Positions 49,356-61,294 of a stretch of DNA of 64,000 nucleotides are shown here, piece by piece. Below the pieces are notes generated by a model, which saw only the letters and a list, made by a program, of their open reading frames with translations, ran no database searches and was not told the DNA's origin. How positions within the stretch are numbered: position 1 is the stretch's first letter; every line of letters begins with the position of its first letter. Location of the stretch: contig OX344757.2 of assembly GCA_947034885.2 (NCBI GenBank), positions 6,572,001 through 6,636,000 of the forward strand, read 5' to 3'. A program made the translations under genes and the position numbers. This DNA is from Thuidium tamariscinum. Taxonomy: Eukaryota > Streptophyta > Bryopsida > Hypnales > Thuidiaceae.

Positions 49356-49642
49356 CATTTTGGACACCACATCATAGATGGGCAATGGATGAAAAATGTT
49401 ACATCTTAGCTTTCTCATGCTTAGGTAGCATCTACATGGCAACATTTGAGGACCCTGTTGACGAGTGTTTTATTAATATATTTGGTGGTGGGCATGTTAT
49501 GTTTTGCCTTAATGTAGCATGTTTTTGGCACATTTACCATGACTCAAATTTTTTGATGTCTTCGTAGATGCAAGAGGACATTGCTAACAACATTCTAATG
49601 CTAAATTATAATATAAAAAAACACAAGTTTCTTATAGTAAAT

Positions 49643-49795
49643 ACAACATTTGGATACAATATGCAAAAGTTATTATGGATCAAAGTGTGTTTCTAAAAGC
49701 ACCATCTATAACCTATGCACATCAATGATTTTGGAAATGTACACCAAAAGTAGATGGTATTTTAAGGTCAACTGCACTTTTGGATGTACCCGCCT
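49643..49795. mobile_element. Family B MITE, truncated copy B2
   Basis: Matches the right part of B1 (TTTGGATACAATATGCAAAAG, TGGATGTACCCGCCT) and ends next to TA (49796-49797). The left terminus is missing. Its right end abuts duplicated block H2. Confidence 0.7.
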
Positions 49796-49796
49796 T

Positions 49797-52700
49797 AGTT
49801 ACACAAAAGTTGTAGTGCACATGCAACATTTGCCAAGTTACCATGGAAGTTTGAAGAAAAAATTAGTTGTGATCACAAGGAAAATTTGTTTCAAAGTTAG
49901 TCATGTCTAAAAGTTAATTTTGTTCACTATGATTTGGAATTACTTTATCTTTTTTCAATTTCATCTTGAACTTCAAAAAAGACTTTTTGTACTTTGGCAT
50001 TTTGGTATACATCATGTCCAATTGTTGAATTCAAAAATTGAAGGAAATTTACATTCATCAAGTTTAAAATATTAACAATTTGACACACATGCAAATGATG
50101 TTGGTTTTTACAATATTTGAATTTTTTCTGGAATTGAAAGTGTGAAAGTGCATTTGCCATTGTAGAGAGAGCATAGGTTGCAAAGTGGATCAGTGTTATA
50201 TCTTCATGCCCTTGCATTTGAAATATTTGTTGAATCAAAAAATGTGTTCAATTTATATTTACAACCATTTAATACATTTTTAAGTTTAACTTTTTCGTAT
50301 AAAGACTAGTGTTGATAGTAGACATGACATTTGTAATTCAAATAGTAGATGTTGCCTTTCTTAGGGCTTAAGTTGCATTGCAATTCAATAACTTCAAAGG
50401 AAATTAACTCTAGTTCTTTTTTATTGGCATATCTAAATACTAAAAGAAAAATTTGTCCGATACAACTAACCTTTGCAACTAAAAATTATCCCCAATGACT
50501 CATTTTGAGTAATTGCAGACAATTTGTAGTTGCAAAGGCTAGTTGTATGGGACATATTTTTCTTCTGATGAAAGAGTACTCATATAAGGTTTGACAATAA
50601 AGTTTAGTAAACAATATACATTAAAAAAAACTAATCCATAGATGTACATCATATCATATATTAGTTCATATTTCATATTTTAAGAGTAAAATACATAACC
50701 ATATATAGTCTCCATCAGACCTTCGTAGGTTGAAATAATAGTGTCTTTTAGAATGATATTGTGTGTTTTTGATGCTAGTTCAAGTTATAAAGTAGGATTT
50801 GAAATTTGTGACTTTCAAAACTATTTTTTTCAAAATTAAAAAAAATTCCATTTTTTTTTCAAGCCTTTCTATTTTTCATTTTTTTTTGCAAATCCATCAC
50901 CCTCCAAAAACCCTCTTGACATTGAGAGTGGTTTTGGAGGTAGAAGGCTTTGGAGCTCTCAAAACTTTTTTTTCATTTTTTCAAACTTTTTTTTTGCGAT
51001 TTTTCACCCTTCACACCCTTCTCTTGGTATCGAGAGATCAATTTGACGGTGATAAAGTTACAAAATGAATAAATAAATAAATATTTTTTTTCTTGTGACT
51101 CCATCACTTAAAAAAAACCTTGTTGGGTTCTGGATTTTAGACCTCAAAAAAATTAAGAAATTTCAAATTTTTTTTGGAAGGGTTGAGAGGCCCTTTGGAG
51201 ATAGTAGGGTTTGAAATTTTAAAATATTTAACCACAATTCCATGGTCATGGGGCTGAAATTTTACTATAAGTAGATTTTTTTAAGAATGACTTTGCTTTT
51301 TTCTTTTGACCTAAAAAATTCAAAGTTTTTTTTGGTTAATTCTTTGGACTCACAAGATTTATGCTCATAGCTCTCAAGCTCATGCTTTTAGGCTCACAAA
51401 CTAGCGTCATTGTAATACATTGATTAACATTAGTTATTTAAATTTTAAACTTGTAATTAGAAATTCTTTATAAAATTCCTTATAAAATTCCTTGTAGATT
51501 GAATATTTGTCTTTAGCACAATTATTTTCCCTCCAACTTAAAATTTTAAATTCTCATCATGGAATTTACTTAAGTTTTATTTTTCCTTCATAAATCAAGT
51601 TATTTTTGGAATTAGAAAAGTGCCTTTCCAAGTGAAACATACTTGCACTTTTGAGACTATCGAACATTTGCAAAGCAAAGTCTTAGACATTTAATTGTAC
51701 TTTGCAAATGTCAAAGGGCTAATACAAGAATCAAGAATCATTTGGATGGATGAAAAATCAAGATTTGTGATTAAGACTAGTTTCTATTTATCGATCACTC
51801 AAAATTTGAACCCATGGGTTTTAAGGGATTAAAGAGAAATATTCATCTCAAATGAAGTTTCAAAATTGTTCCCTCCCTTCAAAAAATTTCATTGTCATCA
51901 AACAAGACTTATTAGAGATGCTTGTATGATGTGTAATAGATGAAATGAATAATGCTCATTTAGACTTTGCACAAACATACAAATCTAATGCATTCTAGAT
52001 GAGGTTCAAAGGACTAGAAATCTAATGCATGATTGTTGAAAATGACAACAAAGAAGAATGTCAAATAGATGTGGTGACAAAATTATAGCACTAGTTTATA
52101 TTATGTTTTTTTTGAATATATGATGTTATTTCCAAAACAAACTGTGATTATTTATTTATTTTTGTTTATTTATTATTTTGTGAGTGGAATAGTGGTTCAC
52201 AACAAGGGGTATGGTCTAAAAACATTTTCAAAGAAACCTCTCAAGAAGACCTTAAAAAAACATCTAATGTATAGGGCATTTCTTACTACATGAAATCCAT
52301 ACGAAAAAGGTTTGTTACATTAGATGTCCATTAAAATTTGTTTGTAAAACTTTGGGCTTGTCACCTTAAACATAGGTTTCTTATTGTGTCATTGTTTTGA
52401 TAGCATTTTTTAGAGCTAGTCTATCTATTGTGCATTTCATGTGAATCTTTTGGATTGAAGATGGATATAAAGATTCAAATTGTTTGATATTTGACATTCT
52501 CATAATTGTGCAAAGACACGGAGACTAAAGTTGGCTAAATGTGTTCAAATCAAATTTGATGGAGCTTCCATCATAAGTTGAAAGATTATGGGTGTTGCAA
52601 CTTAGCTAGAAATGGTAAATTCATTCTTCACTTCAATTAATTATGTTGTTCATAGAACAAACCCAATCAACCTTGAGGCCTCAGAAAAAGAATCTTGCTG

Positions 52701-53197
52701 AGGAATGCTTTAGCAATGGATTTTATGTATGTTGAAGCTGAAGAATGAATTAATCATCTATGTAAGTTGGATTTTATGTATGTCGAAAGCATTGGCTAGA
52801 TACTTTAAGAAATTATTAAAAAAAATTCACTTGCAAATCTTATAGAGTAAAGTAGATGATGCTTAAAAAAGATGCAAAAAGCTATTATAAAATTTGTCTA
52901 GGTCGCAAGCCTTAGCTAATTTGTATAATTTTTCGGAATTTATCCTTATTTATTTTTATAATATTCCTTATAAGGATTATACTTCCGTTTCCCACTTATT
53001 TGCAAAGTTGTGTGATTTTAAAATTATTTATAGTCTTTATTTCTTAGTTGATGTGTACTCTATACATGCTTTTGAAATTGTTATGAATGGTTTGTATGAC
53101 TTTAGAGGCTAGGTTTGAAGACAATAATGCCTTTAATGCTCTTAGAATCCTTAACCCAATTTGCTTGCCTCACAAGCTAATTAGTTTAACATCATGG
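49797..53197 (+). repeat. Large duplicated block H, copy 2
   Basis: Direct-orientation counterpart of 33748-36568. It is longer because it holds at least two insertions: a hairpin element at 50445-50573 and about 620 bp of T-rich DNA at about 50785-51405. Open stretches at 52894-53112 parallel those at 36291-36569, but no protein family was recognised. Confidence 0.75.
50445..50573. mobile_element. Small hairpin MITE inserted in block H2
   Basis: Arms of about 43 bp are inverted repeats (AGAAAAATTTGTCCGATACA / TGTATGGGACATATTTTTCT; inner CCTTTGCAACTA / TAGTTGCAAAGG). The corresponding place in block H1 (about 34430-34445) reads straight through without it, giving an empty site. Confidence 0.8.
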
Positions 53198-53760
53198 TGC
53201 CAGTTGGATCCAAATGTCATCTCCTATGGAAGTGTGTATCTTTACCTTCTTATAGTCTTTAGATTTATTTTAAAACTTGGACTCTTCCTCTCTCAGACAA
53301 GCTCTTATACATCACTTGTGTCTCTATGGCTGGGATGAACTAATCCCCTTGCTTAGCCACTTGGAAAAACCCTGAAATTTTTTATTTTCCACACATGATA
53401 AAATTTGCAAAATTCTGAATTCATATTTGCAATCAGAGCCCCAAATTAGCTGAGATAAATCCTATAGGTAATTTCACTTACTTGGGCACAAAAAAGGGCT
53501 TTTTTTTTTTTTTTTTTTTTTTTTACTTGCAACGAGCGAGGGGGCCAGTTCACCCCGACCGTCTATCTCTACAGCCTTTTACTTTCCCTTTTCCCTTCGA
53601 CCTTTTTCTCTCCCAGCTTCAGCAACCGAGAGCATCACGCCACCACGGGCTCTAACTTACGAAAGCCTCCACACACTCAACTGTCGACTGACTGATTGCG
53701 TGTGCGAACTGAAATTGGCTGTGAAATTTCGCAGCGAAACTTTGCAAGGGATTTGTTTTC
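53198..53760. promoter_or_regulatory. 5' flank of the CcdA gene
   Basis: Holds a run of 25 T (53500-53524), then a C/T-rich stretch with CTCTCCC words leading to the start codon, as expected of promoter and 5' UTR. No specific operator was identified. Confidence 0.4.
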
Positions 53761-56700
53761 ATGGCGCAGTGTTTGGGGAGCTGCGGTTTACGATTCCAAT
53801 TTCGAGCGAAATTGGCGTCCAAGAACTCGTTCACGAATGGCTCTGGCAATTCCTGGAAGCTCAGGCTGCGGTCGACGAGGATGGTGTCGTTGAGGACTCC
53901 CGTTGCTGCGCTTGAGAACTTGGTTCCTCTCGTGGATGGGGTGAGTCGCCTTCGTCGTCGTCTTCTTCGTTCACATTGAGACCATTTTCTGGCACATTCT
54001 GCCATTCTATTGCGATTGGTTCTGGCTTGTCAATATTCGGTGGTGAAATTGTGATTGTTTGGGGCATTCAAGTTTCGGTGGTGAAATTGTTGGTTGGTAG
54101 GCATGCGCAGCCTCAGTAATCGTTTTGTTATTGCGTTCTGCGGTGGTTTAGCTTGGAAGAATGTGCGAGTGCACGGGCAGGTTTCAAATTGGGTAATTAG
54201 GGTTCGCGATTCCAAGCGAACCAATGATTTTTCCTTGATATCACAGCCATGATATTCTTTATGCGTCAATTCTAGCTATCCGATTATGCGATTTTTTTGG
54301 GAATGTCAATTTTCGGTTGTGAAATTGTTGGTCACTAGACATCCCCAATCGTTTTGCTGTTACTTTCTACGAGCTTGGGCACATTGTGCAATTATACTGG
54401 CAGGGTTCAAGTTTGATAACTAAGGCAAACAACTAGACCGGCACTAGTGGTTGTCACAGCCTTGACATCTTCTATTCATGCCAATGATGATGATGAAGTT
54501 AGAGGAGGATGTTATGGGAGTACTGCATTGAGAATAGGGTTTCAAACTTTTTTAAAACACCTCGGGCGAGTTATATAGCGTCGTGAATTTGGATTACTTC
54601 ATATTTCACCAATTCACAACTTATTCATTGAATATTCAAGTAGCACATATTTTTCGCCTTAGAATTCTCAGAGATGGGGACAAGACACACACACAGAAAA
54701 TACCCATCCTAATAATAGAAGTCAATTAAACAGCTGGAAGCCACGGGAGTAGGTAATCTACCTTAATAAGGTAGTAAGGGACGATCACGAGATTAGATTA
54801 ACTCTTTGATGGGTCTTTGATGCATTGCGACTAAGTTAGCATCTTTGCCTGTGGGAGGACCTAGAACTTGATCTCGTTACTTACAAGTCATGTGTTTGGA
54901 TGACACTTGCATTGTAAATTGGTGACTTGTCGATGCATAGGAAAGGGACCTTACACAAATGGGTCCCTGCCTTAAGTGCAGCTGTTTCTCTTGCTAATCA
55001 CATGAGATACCGCTACAGTAGTTATTTTTCTTGACAAGTTATAGTGATGGTGAAGCGCAGACTGCAATGGAGCATGGGAAGGAATGGCCACAATTGTTAG
55101 CCTTGGTAGCTGATGGTAGTTCAGCAGATTGGCTGGGTAACACTCTATACACAGCAGGCCAGAATGCTAACTCTCTGGTTCAAGGTCAACTTCAAGGCTC
55201 CTTATCACCAGCTAGGTTTGTTTCCTATTATAAACCTTCCTTAATAGCCTTAAAACTTTTGCAACTTGCCCAATATTTCGCTTCTTTGTAGAGTATTCGA
55301 TCATGGTGATTATAATACTTGCTTCATTGCTTACCTACTAAGAAATTTCTATCATTGAGCTAGGAGTACTAATATAACATCTCGAAAGATGACAATTTTA
55401 AGCATACTTGAATAAAGTGATTGTTGTAGTATGCAAAATTTGCATATTTGTAAGATTTTTTGTAATTTTGGCTTTAAATTTCATGCTAAAAAATTTAATT
55501 GTTAATGGTAGTGTTATAAACATACAAATTGTGCACCAGCGCTAAAAATGAGCTTCTAATTGATATAAATGGGTTTTTTTAAGTTTGTTAGAGTTCAAAG
55601 AACTATGGCATTCGACTGTACATGAGCAAACTTCGAATGAGCTCTGACTTGCTACTTCCTGACTTGCAACTGAAGATGAATTTCATGTGGCTTCCACGTA
55701 TGATTGCATGAGGTTTTGGGATAACATTGAAGATGTCTGGGGTGCTTGTCAGTGTGGCAATTATATTTGGTGCAGGACTCGTAACAAGCCTCTCACCGTG
55801 TACGTTGAGTGTTCTGCCTCTCACGCTTGGCTATATTGGTATGACTTTCCGTTCTCTGTCGAACATTCATGACCATGCTAGATTGCACTCCATGTTGGAT
55901 CGTGATAAACTGTTCCAAATTGATGTGAACCTTTATTGCATTATGTTCCGTCTTGAACTTGTTGAAGTCTGATATCCAGTCGTTTGTCTTCCTTCATTTA
56001 ATATGCTGATGGTGAGGTCTTCTAGTAAGCAACTGATGGCTTTCGAACGAGCTGTGGATCTGACTATTACTACTATTAAATTTGGGGGTTGTGATAGAGA
56101 AGCAGCATCTTACATTAGCTCGTGGCTGTAAATGTAGGGGCGTCTGGGGGAGGAAAAAATCGCACGCAGGTGACTTTTAAACTTTACACCCTCATCACAA
56201 TCAGTGGACGACATTGTGGGTATCAAGGAAACCATGTTTGACCGTTTCGATTTATTACATGGATGCGGTTCAAATAAACAACAGCGTCCTCTGTGATTGA
56301 TGTTTTTGTGCACGAAAGAAAAAATGCGGTCCCTGAATTCTATCCTGAGTTCTATTCAATTCCCAAGAAGTTGATCATCTATGTGTCAGAAATCATGCAC
56401 TTATTAAGATTCAGAGTATGTGAACATGCAAAATTCAAGTTCACCAAAGGGCTGTACAATAGTGAATGCAGGGAATTATGAGTCTTGGGGATCGATTGAC
56501 GAAGGAACTTCTTCTAATCGCATATGAAACATCATGGGTTCTATTAGTGGCTTTGTAGTTCTTTGTATGCATTTTGTGCTCAACTCAGAAGCTCACATAT
56601 TGTTCTGGTATGCATGCAGCTGTTCGTCGATTCATTGGCATTCTCCTTAGGGCTGGCAACCACACTTGCAGTGCTGGGTATCGGAGCATCCTTAGCAGGA

Positions 56701-59586
56701 AAGGCTTATGGTCAAATAGGACAAGGGATTCCAATCGCTGTTTCGGTAGTCGCAATGATTATGGGCTTGAATCTTCTGGAGGTGAGGTCCTTGAACATGC
56801 TTCTGTTGCCGTAGTGCACTTATGTTATATCATCTTATTCGCTTAGGTTGCTGTTCGAGAATGGATATCTTGAAAGCCACAGCTGGTGGCAAGTCGAAGG
56901 CTATCAAAGAGGTATTTCATTTTCTGTACTCTCCTTTTTGGTTCACCCTTGAGCTGAATGGAGCCGATGTGTGTTTTGGCAGATCATTGAACTTCAATTT
57001 CCGTCCTTTTTTGGAAACTTTGACGCTCGGAAAGCTGCAGCTTCCCTTCCTCCAAGTGCGTGTTATCTTCTTCTAAACCAATTCTAATGTATTGCTGTGG
57101 TGTTGATAACCTGGGTTTTTGTTCCCAATTATTGTTTTTGCTGGGTTTGACTGAAGTACTAATTCTTGCGAATTTTTTAATATTTTCTTGTTGTTTGGGT
57201 AGCTACTGTACACTTTCTGGCAATTTACAACAGAACTTCAAATGGATTTTGGGCAGGTTCTTATGAGCTCAATTTTTGGTGAAACGTTTTGAAATTCTCG
57301 TAAGATAGAAAAACTTATTAGCTTTTTGAGAATATAATTTTTCTTTCAATCGGTGCCCATAAGCAAAATTTATACCACAATAAGCCTAGAACTAAACTTA
57401 GCAAGCTGAAAAAAAATCCACAGAAACTTGAAGTAAAAATTTTAGAAATTTGTTTCTTATAGATTGTTTTTGTCTACACAGAAAGCCTTTATTCATTCCA
57501 TTTGGATTTGTAGTGTGAAAATTATGGAGTATCTTGTTTGGTAGGTAATCAAAGCATCTTTTTGAAGAAACAATGTATAGGATTTGTTTTTGAGCTCAAT
57601 TATTACATTTTCTAAAAACAAAAAGTTTTGCAAGGTTAACTTGATTGTTAGAAAAATATTACCATTGGGATTAGTGTGTTGCAATTTCATCTTAGAGCTA
57701 TTATTGATTTAATTTTTCCCTCTATCATGTACCTTCTCCTACTTAATAGTATCTTAAAGAATGAAAATGATGATATATTTTTAACTTTTTAATTTCTTTT
57801 CTCTTTGTACTGGAAGTGGGAGTTCTGAGCATTTTTTATGAAATAAAAGGCTTGAAACTTTAGGGGTTAAACTTTGTGTAGGCTTGTTCCTAGATCAATA
57901 TGAAGTGCTGTTGATAACTTGAACTGATAAGGTAGGAGGCTCGAAAACGGCTCAGGCTCGAAAACCACTCACCTTCCCAAATGTACATGATGCGTTTTGA
58001 TTTTTAAAGTAATGTACAAACAGTGTACATTTGAGGGGTGGGCGGTTTTGGAACCCTATTCCAAGTTGACTTCCAAAATTCATAACTAATTCCACAAAGC
58101 TCCAAAAAATATGAAACGACTTGGGTTAGATGCCTATTCTAGCTGTCTTTCAAGGAAAATTCATTGAAAAATATTTCAAGATGTTTCACCTCCCCAAGAT
58201 TCAGTTCTAGCCTTAGATGGTCGGTTTATGGACCTCCTACCTTATGTCGTTAATTTTTAGTGATGGTTTGCTGGAGTATTTTTTGTTTCAGAATCCTAAT
58301 GTAATTATTGGCGTCAGGTGCTCAAGCATACTTGGCAGGTCTTACTTTTGCTTTGGCAGCGTCTCCTTGCAGCACACCTGTCCTTGCCTCCCTGTTAGCC
58401 TACGTGGCTTCGTCTCAGGTCCGACTCTTTTCATTTGGAGGAGTTGCATAGATAACTTAAGCCGCTTCTCTTTTCTGTGTGCTAGATGAAGGAACTGGTT
58501 GATATCGTTTAGTGACTGTTACTTCGCTTCAGGGTGTTTTTCCAAACTACTCTGCTTTGCCGTGAATGGTGAGTGCTGCAGCTAAGTAGTTCATATGTGT
58601 ATCAGGATCCCTTGGTCGGAGGTAGCCTACTCCTGGCGTACACAACTGGCTACGTAGCACCTTTGCTGTTGGCAGCATCGTTTGCTGGCGCTCTCCAGGT
58701 AAACAGAAACGTCGAACCAGTGATTTTAAATTGCCATGAAGAGACAAACTTGGAATGATATGCGTAGGAACTACGAGTCCTGTCACTCCGTTTTGCTCCT
58801 TAAATGCAGATCTTGTTTTGACAGAATGTAAGCATTTTCTTAGGGTGGTATGCTAATTCGAGCTGAACTTGCTCTTCAAATTTGATAAATGAATCGGTAG
58901 TGATCACGAAAACGATCTTCATCAATGGGCATCGCTTATCTTTTTTTAACGTTATTGTGTCCTTCGATCAAGCATTATTGAAGACGATCCTAACATTAAG
59001 TTCATGTCTGATTACTTGAAAGTGCAGCCTTGTATGGAAATACATCCCTTGCCACTGCCGTTACTTGGCATGTTATTTTTCACAATGAAGCTCTCTTCTC
59101 ACATTATGCAGTCCACGAATACAGATTGTCAAAGCAAAGTTGGAGGCTTTATAATGTATCAGATTTTAGTGTTATGTGATTGTGCTCAATACTTTCAAGA
59201 CCTTTGCGCATTAATGGCTCTGATTATGCGGTGCTTGACTGTTTCTGGTGTGAATACAGCAACTCATGTCCATGCGCAAATATTCTGCGTGGATTAATCC
59301 GACCAGGTGCTCATCTATTTTCTTATTTTTTTGGTACCAGTGGTCAACCGTCTTATTCTTTAATTAAAGTAGTTCAATTTGCTCCAACTGTTTTACTACC
59401 TACGCTGTTCTACTGTTGCTACCCAGATAAATGTCCATTCATGGTCCATTGTGAATTTTCAAACTTCTAATGGATTTACACAAACAATGGTTTGGTGGGT
59501 ACAGTGGAGCGCTGTTGCTAGGAGGAGGATTGTACTCTTTTCTGACTCGCTCGTTCCCGGAGTCTTCTATGACCATGATGATGTAG
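53761..59586 (+). CDS. CCDA: Thylakoid cytochrome c biogenesis protein CcdA, chloroplast precursor
   Basis: Ten coding exons (53761-53940, 55061-55215, 55753-55838, 56138-56169, 56620-56781, 56983-57055, 58318-58418, 58606-58698, 59260-59306, 59505-59586) join in phase to 336 aa. Residues 1-60, basic and Ser-rich, form a transit peptide. The rest is a polytopic DsbD-beta/CcdA membrane domain with the two signature cysteines in [10 protein letters not shown] (Cys128) and [10 protein letters not shown] (Cys247). By family knowledge it carries reducing equivalents from stromal thioredoxin across the thylakoid membrane to HCF164 and related lumenal thiol proteins for cytochrome f/b6 assembly. One exon is only 32 nt. 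The intron at 57056-58317 contains MITE A5 and repeat N. The exon 2 start at 55061 was set by phase; an alternative acceptor would lengthen the N-terminal region. The exon 7 donor is GTCCGA. Confidence 0.92.
54758..54774. repeat. 17-bp palindrome made of MITE termini
   Basis: CTACCTTAATAAGGTAG joins the right-end motif CTACCT, TA, one base, TA and the left-end motif AGGTAG of families A-C. It lies in CcdA intron 1. Confidence 0.5.
57290..57900 (+). repeat. Diverged dispersed repeat N, copy 3, in a CcdA intron
   Basis: Contains ATTAGCTTTTTGAGAATATA, TACCATTGGGATTAGTG and CTTTAGGGGTTAAACTT in the same order as the segment at 45700-46620. Confidence 0.45.
57930..58242 (+). mobile_element. Family A MITE, copy A5, in a CcdA intron
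   Basis: Begins AGGTAGGAGGCTCG and ends GGACCTCCTACCT between TA dinucleotides (57928-57929, 58243-58244). It is the most intact copy of the family and lies 75 bp before an exon acceptor. Confidence 0.9.
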
Positions 59587-60287
59587 ACAGATCCTTATAT
59601 TACTTTGAGGTCCAATTTCTTTTCTTGGGCGCATAACTTGGATCTTAGTCTTCTGTTTGAAATTTTAATATTCGTTGAAACTTCCATTTCAGATTTCTCA
59701 ATGTTCTTTGAGGTAGAAGTCTAAGGAATGGCTTGGCTATCAGAATTCGTATTGTAGTAGCTCTCTCATGAAGCTCAGCCAAATAGTTCTAGATATATAT
59801 TTTATGAAACATCTACTTGAACCTTTCATCCTCAGGTTGATCACAAGGTTGACTCACGGGAAATATCAAAGCCAGAGTGGGCGAAAGAGGGAGAAATTTT
59901 ATGAAGGAAAGTCGGTACCCCTACTATACTTTGGCATATTTACCAAGATATGGGAGAGCTCTAGATCTATGATTTGTAAACTTACTTTGCTAATATTGGT
60001 AAATAACCATCTCTATAGTATTGTGGTTCATTTCATGTGTATTGTTTACAAAATGTGATTCAACATACCGTAGTAGTGGCATGGTATTGGATTCCCTACC
60101 TTAGTACTTTAGTTGATTGGCAATCACGCACCTACGTTTATGAATTTCCTTATATCCCCTATATTCACCATTGCATAACTCTTGAGCTTTGATTTTACAT
60201 GTATATAGTACTAAAAAGAATTGTTGATTTAGAGCATGGATCTTGATTGGTGTATGACTTTTTGACACATAACATTTGGGGTAGGTT
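59587..60287. other. 3' flank of the CcdA gene
   Basis: Probably the 3' UTR followed by intergenic DNA. Nothing else was recognised. Confidence 0.45.
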
Positions 60288-60496
60288 GTTAAATCTTACC
60301 ATCGAAGGTGGGCCCAACAAGGTAAAGGTGGAAAAAAAGCCCCCTATTTTGTGTCATGTCTAGGGTATATTCTAGACCCCTCCTAGCAAAGTTTGGGTAT
60401 TTGATTGCAAATATGGATTCAAAATTTGCAAAAAATAAAAAATTCCTATGTTTTTTCTTGAAGTAAATCTACCCTATTGCAATGGTAGGATTTAAC
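60288..60496. mobile_element. Family F element, copy F2
   Basis: Terminal inverted repeats GTTAAATCTTACCATCG / GCAATGGTAGGATTTAAC. Interior shares AGGTGGGCCCAACAAGGTAAA and AAAAATTCCTATGTTTTT with F1. No ORF. Confidence 0.8.
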
Positions 60497-61030
60497 ACCC
60501 CTACATTTGGGAATCAAAAGAACATTAATCATTCATTAATGAAGCTTAGTTCTATTTGAGTTTGTACACTACAATCAAAGATAATTTAATTTGAGGTGGT
60601 TTCTTATCAAGTTATCATTGTTCCTATATTTGTATTGTACATATGACTATATAATCCAACTTTTTCTCTCTAGCTCATTGCCTTTTTGTCTTTTTTGTTT
60701 TGTCTACTTGTCAATGTCAATTTCTCCTATACGCTTGACTTGCCATTGGTTGAATTTTCAACATTTGACATTGACAAATATTTTGCTTTTGGATGTTGAT
60801 TGTAGTGAATATCCAATGTTTTTGAATATTGTTATGAGATAAAACTTAGGAACTACATCTGCATTTATAATTTTCTCCTAATCCTAAAATTTCTCAAAGT
60901 GAAGAATTGTTGAGCTTTAGTTCAATCTAAAGTGTCACTACAAATGCTTGGAGAAAAGAGTTGTAACCAAAGAACTATAGAAGGGCTATTGGCACTAACA
61001 ATAATCCACATAAGAGGGTTTTTTAGGATA
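60497..61030. other. Intergenic DNA
   Basis: No supported feature. The open frame at 60591-60842 is composition-driven. Confidence 0.45.
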
Positions 61031-61294
61031 CTAAGAGATTGTTTCAACCTCCTTCTCCAATTTGTGAACTAGCCACTGCTGGTCAGATTAAAAAATAATT
61101 TAATTAATTTAATTAAATTTATTTTAAAAAATATTTTAAATTTTAAAAAAAATAACAATAATAATTTTTTTAAAGATTAAATATTTAATAAAATATTATT
61201 ATCTGATGTGGCAATCTTTGTGCCACATCAGATCACCTACTAAGATAAGTTTTAGCAAGTTTCTATAGTTTGGGAACTTGCAGTCTCCCAATAC
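61031..61294. mobile_element. Family G element, copy G2 (inverted, diverged)
   Basis: Reverse-orientation match to 23714-23955 (AGATTGTTTCAA; AACTTGCAGTCTCCCAATAC). It carries a perfect 13-bp inverted pair, ATCTGATGTGGCA / TGCCACATCAGAT (61201-61213, 61221-61233), next to a low-complexity A/T core. Confidence 0.65.
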
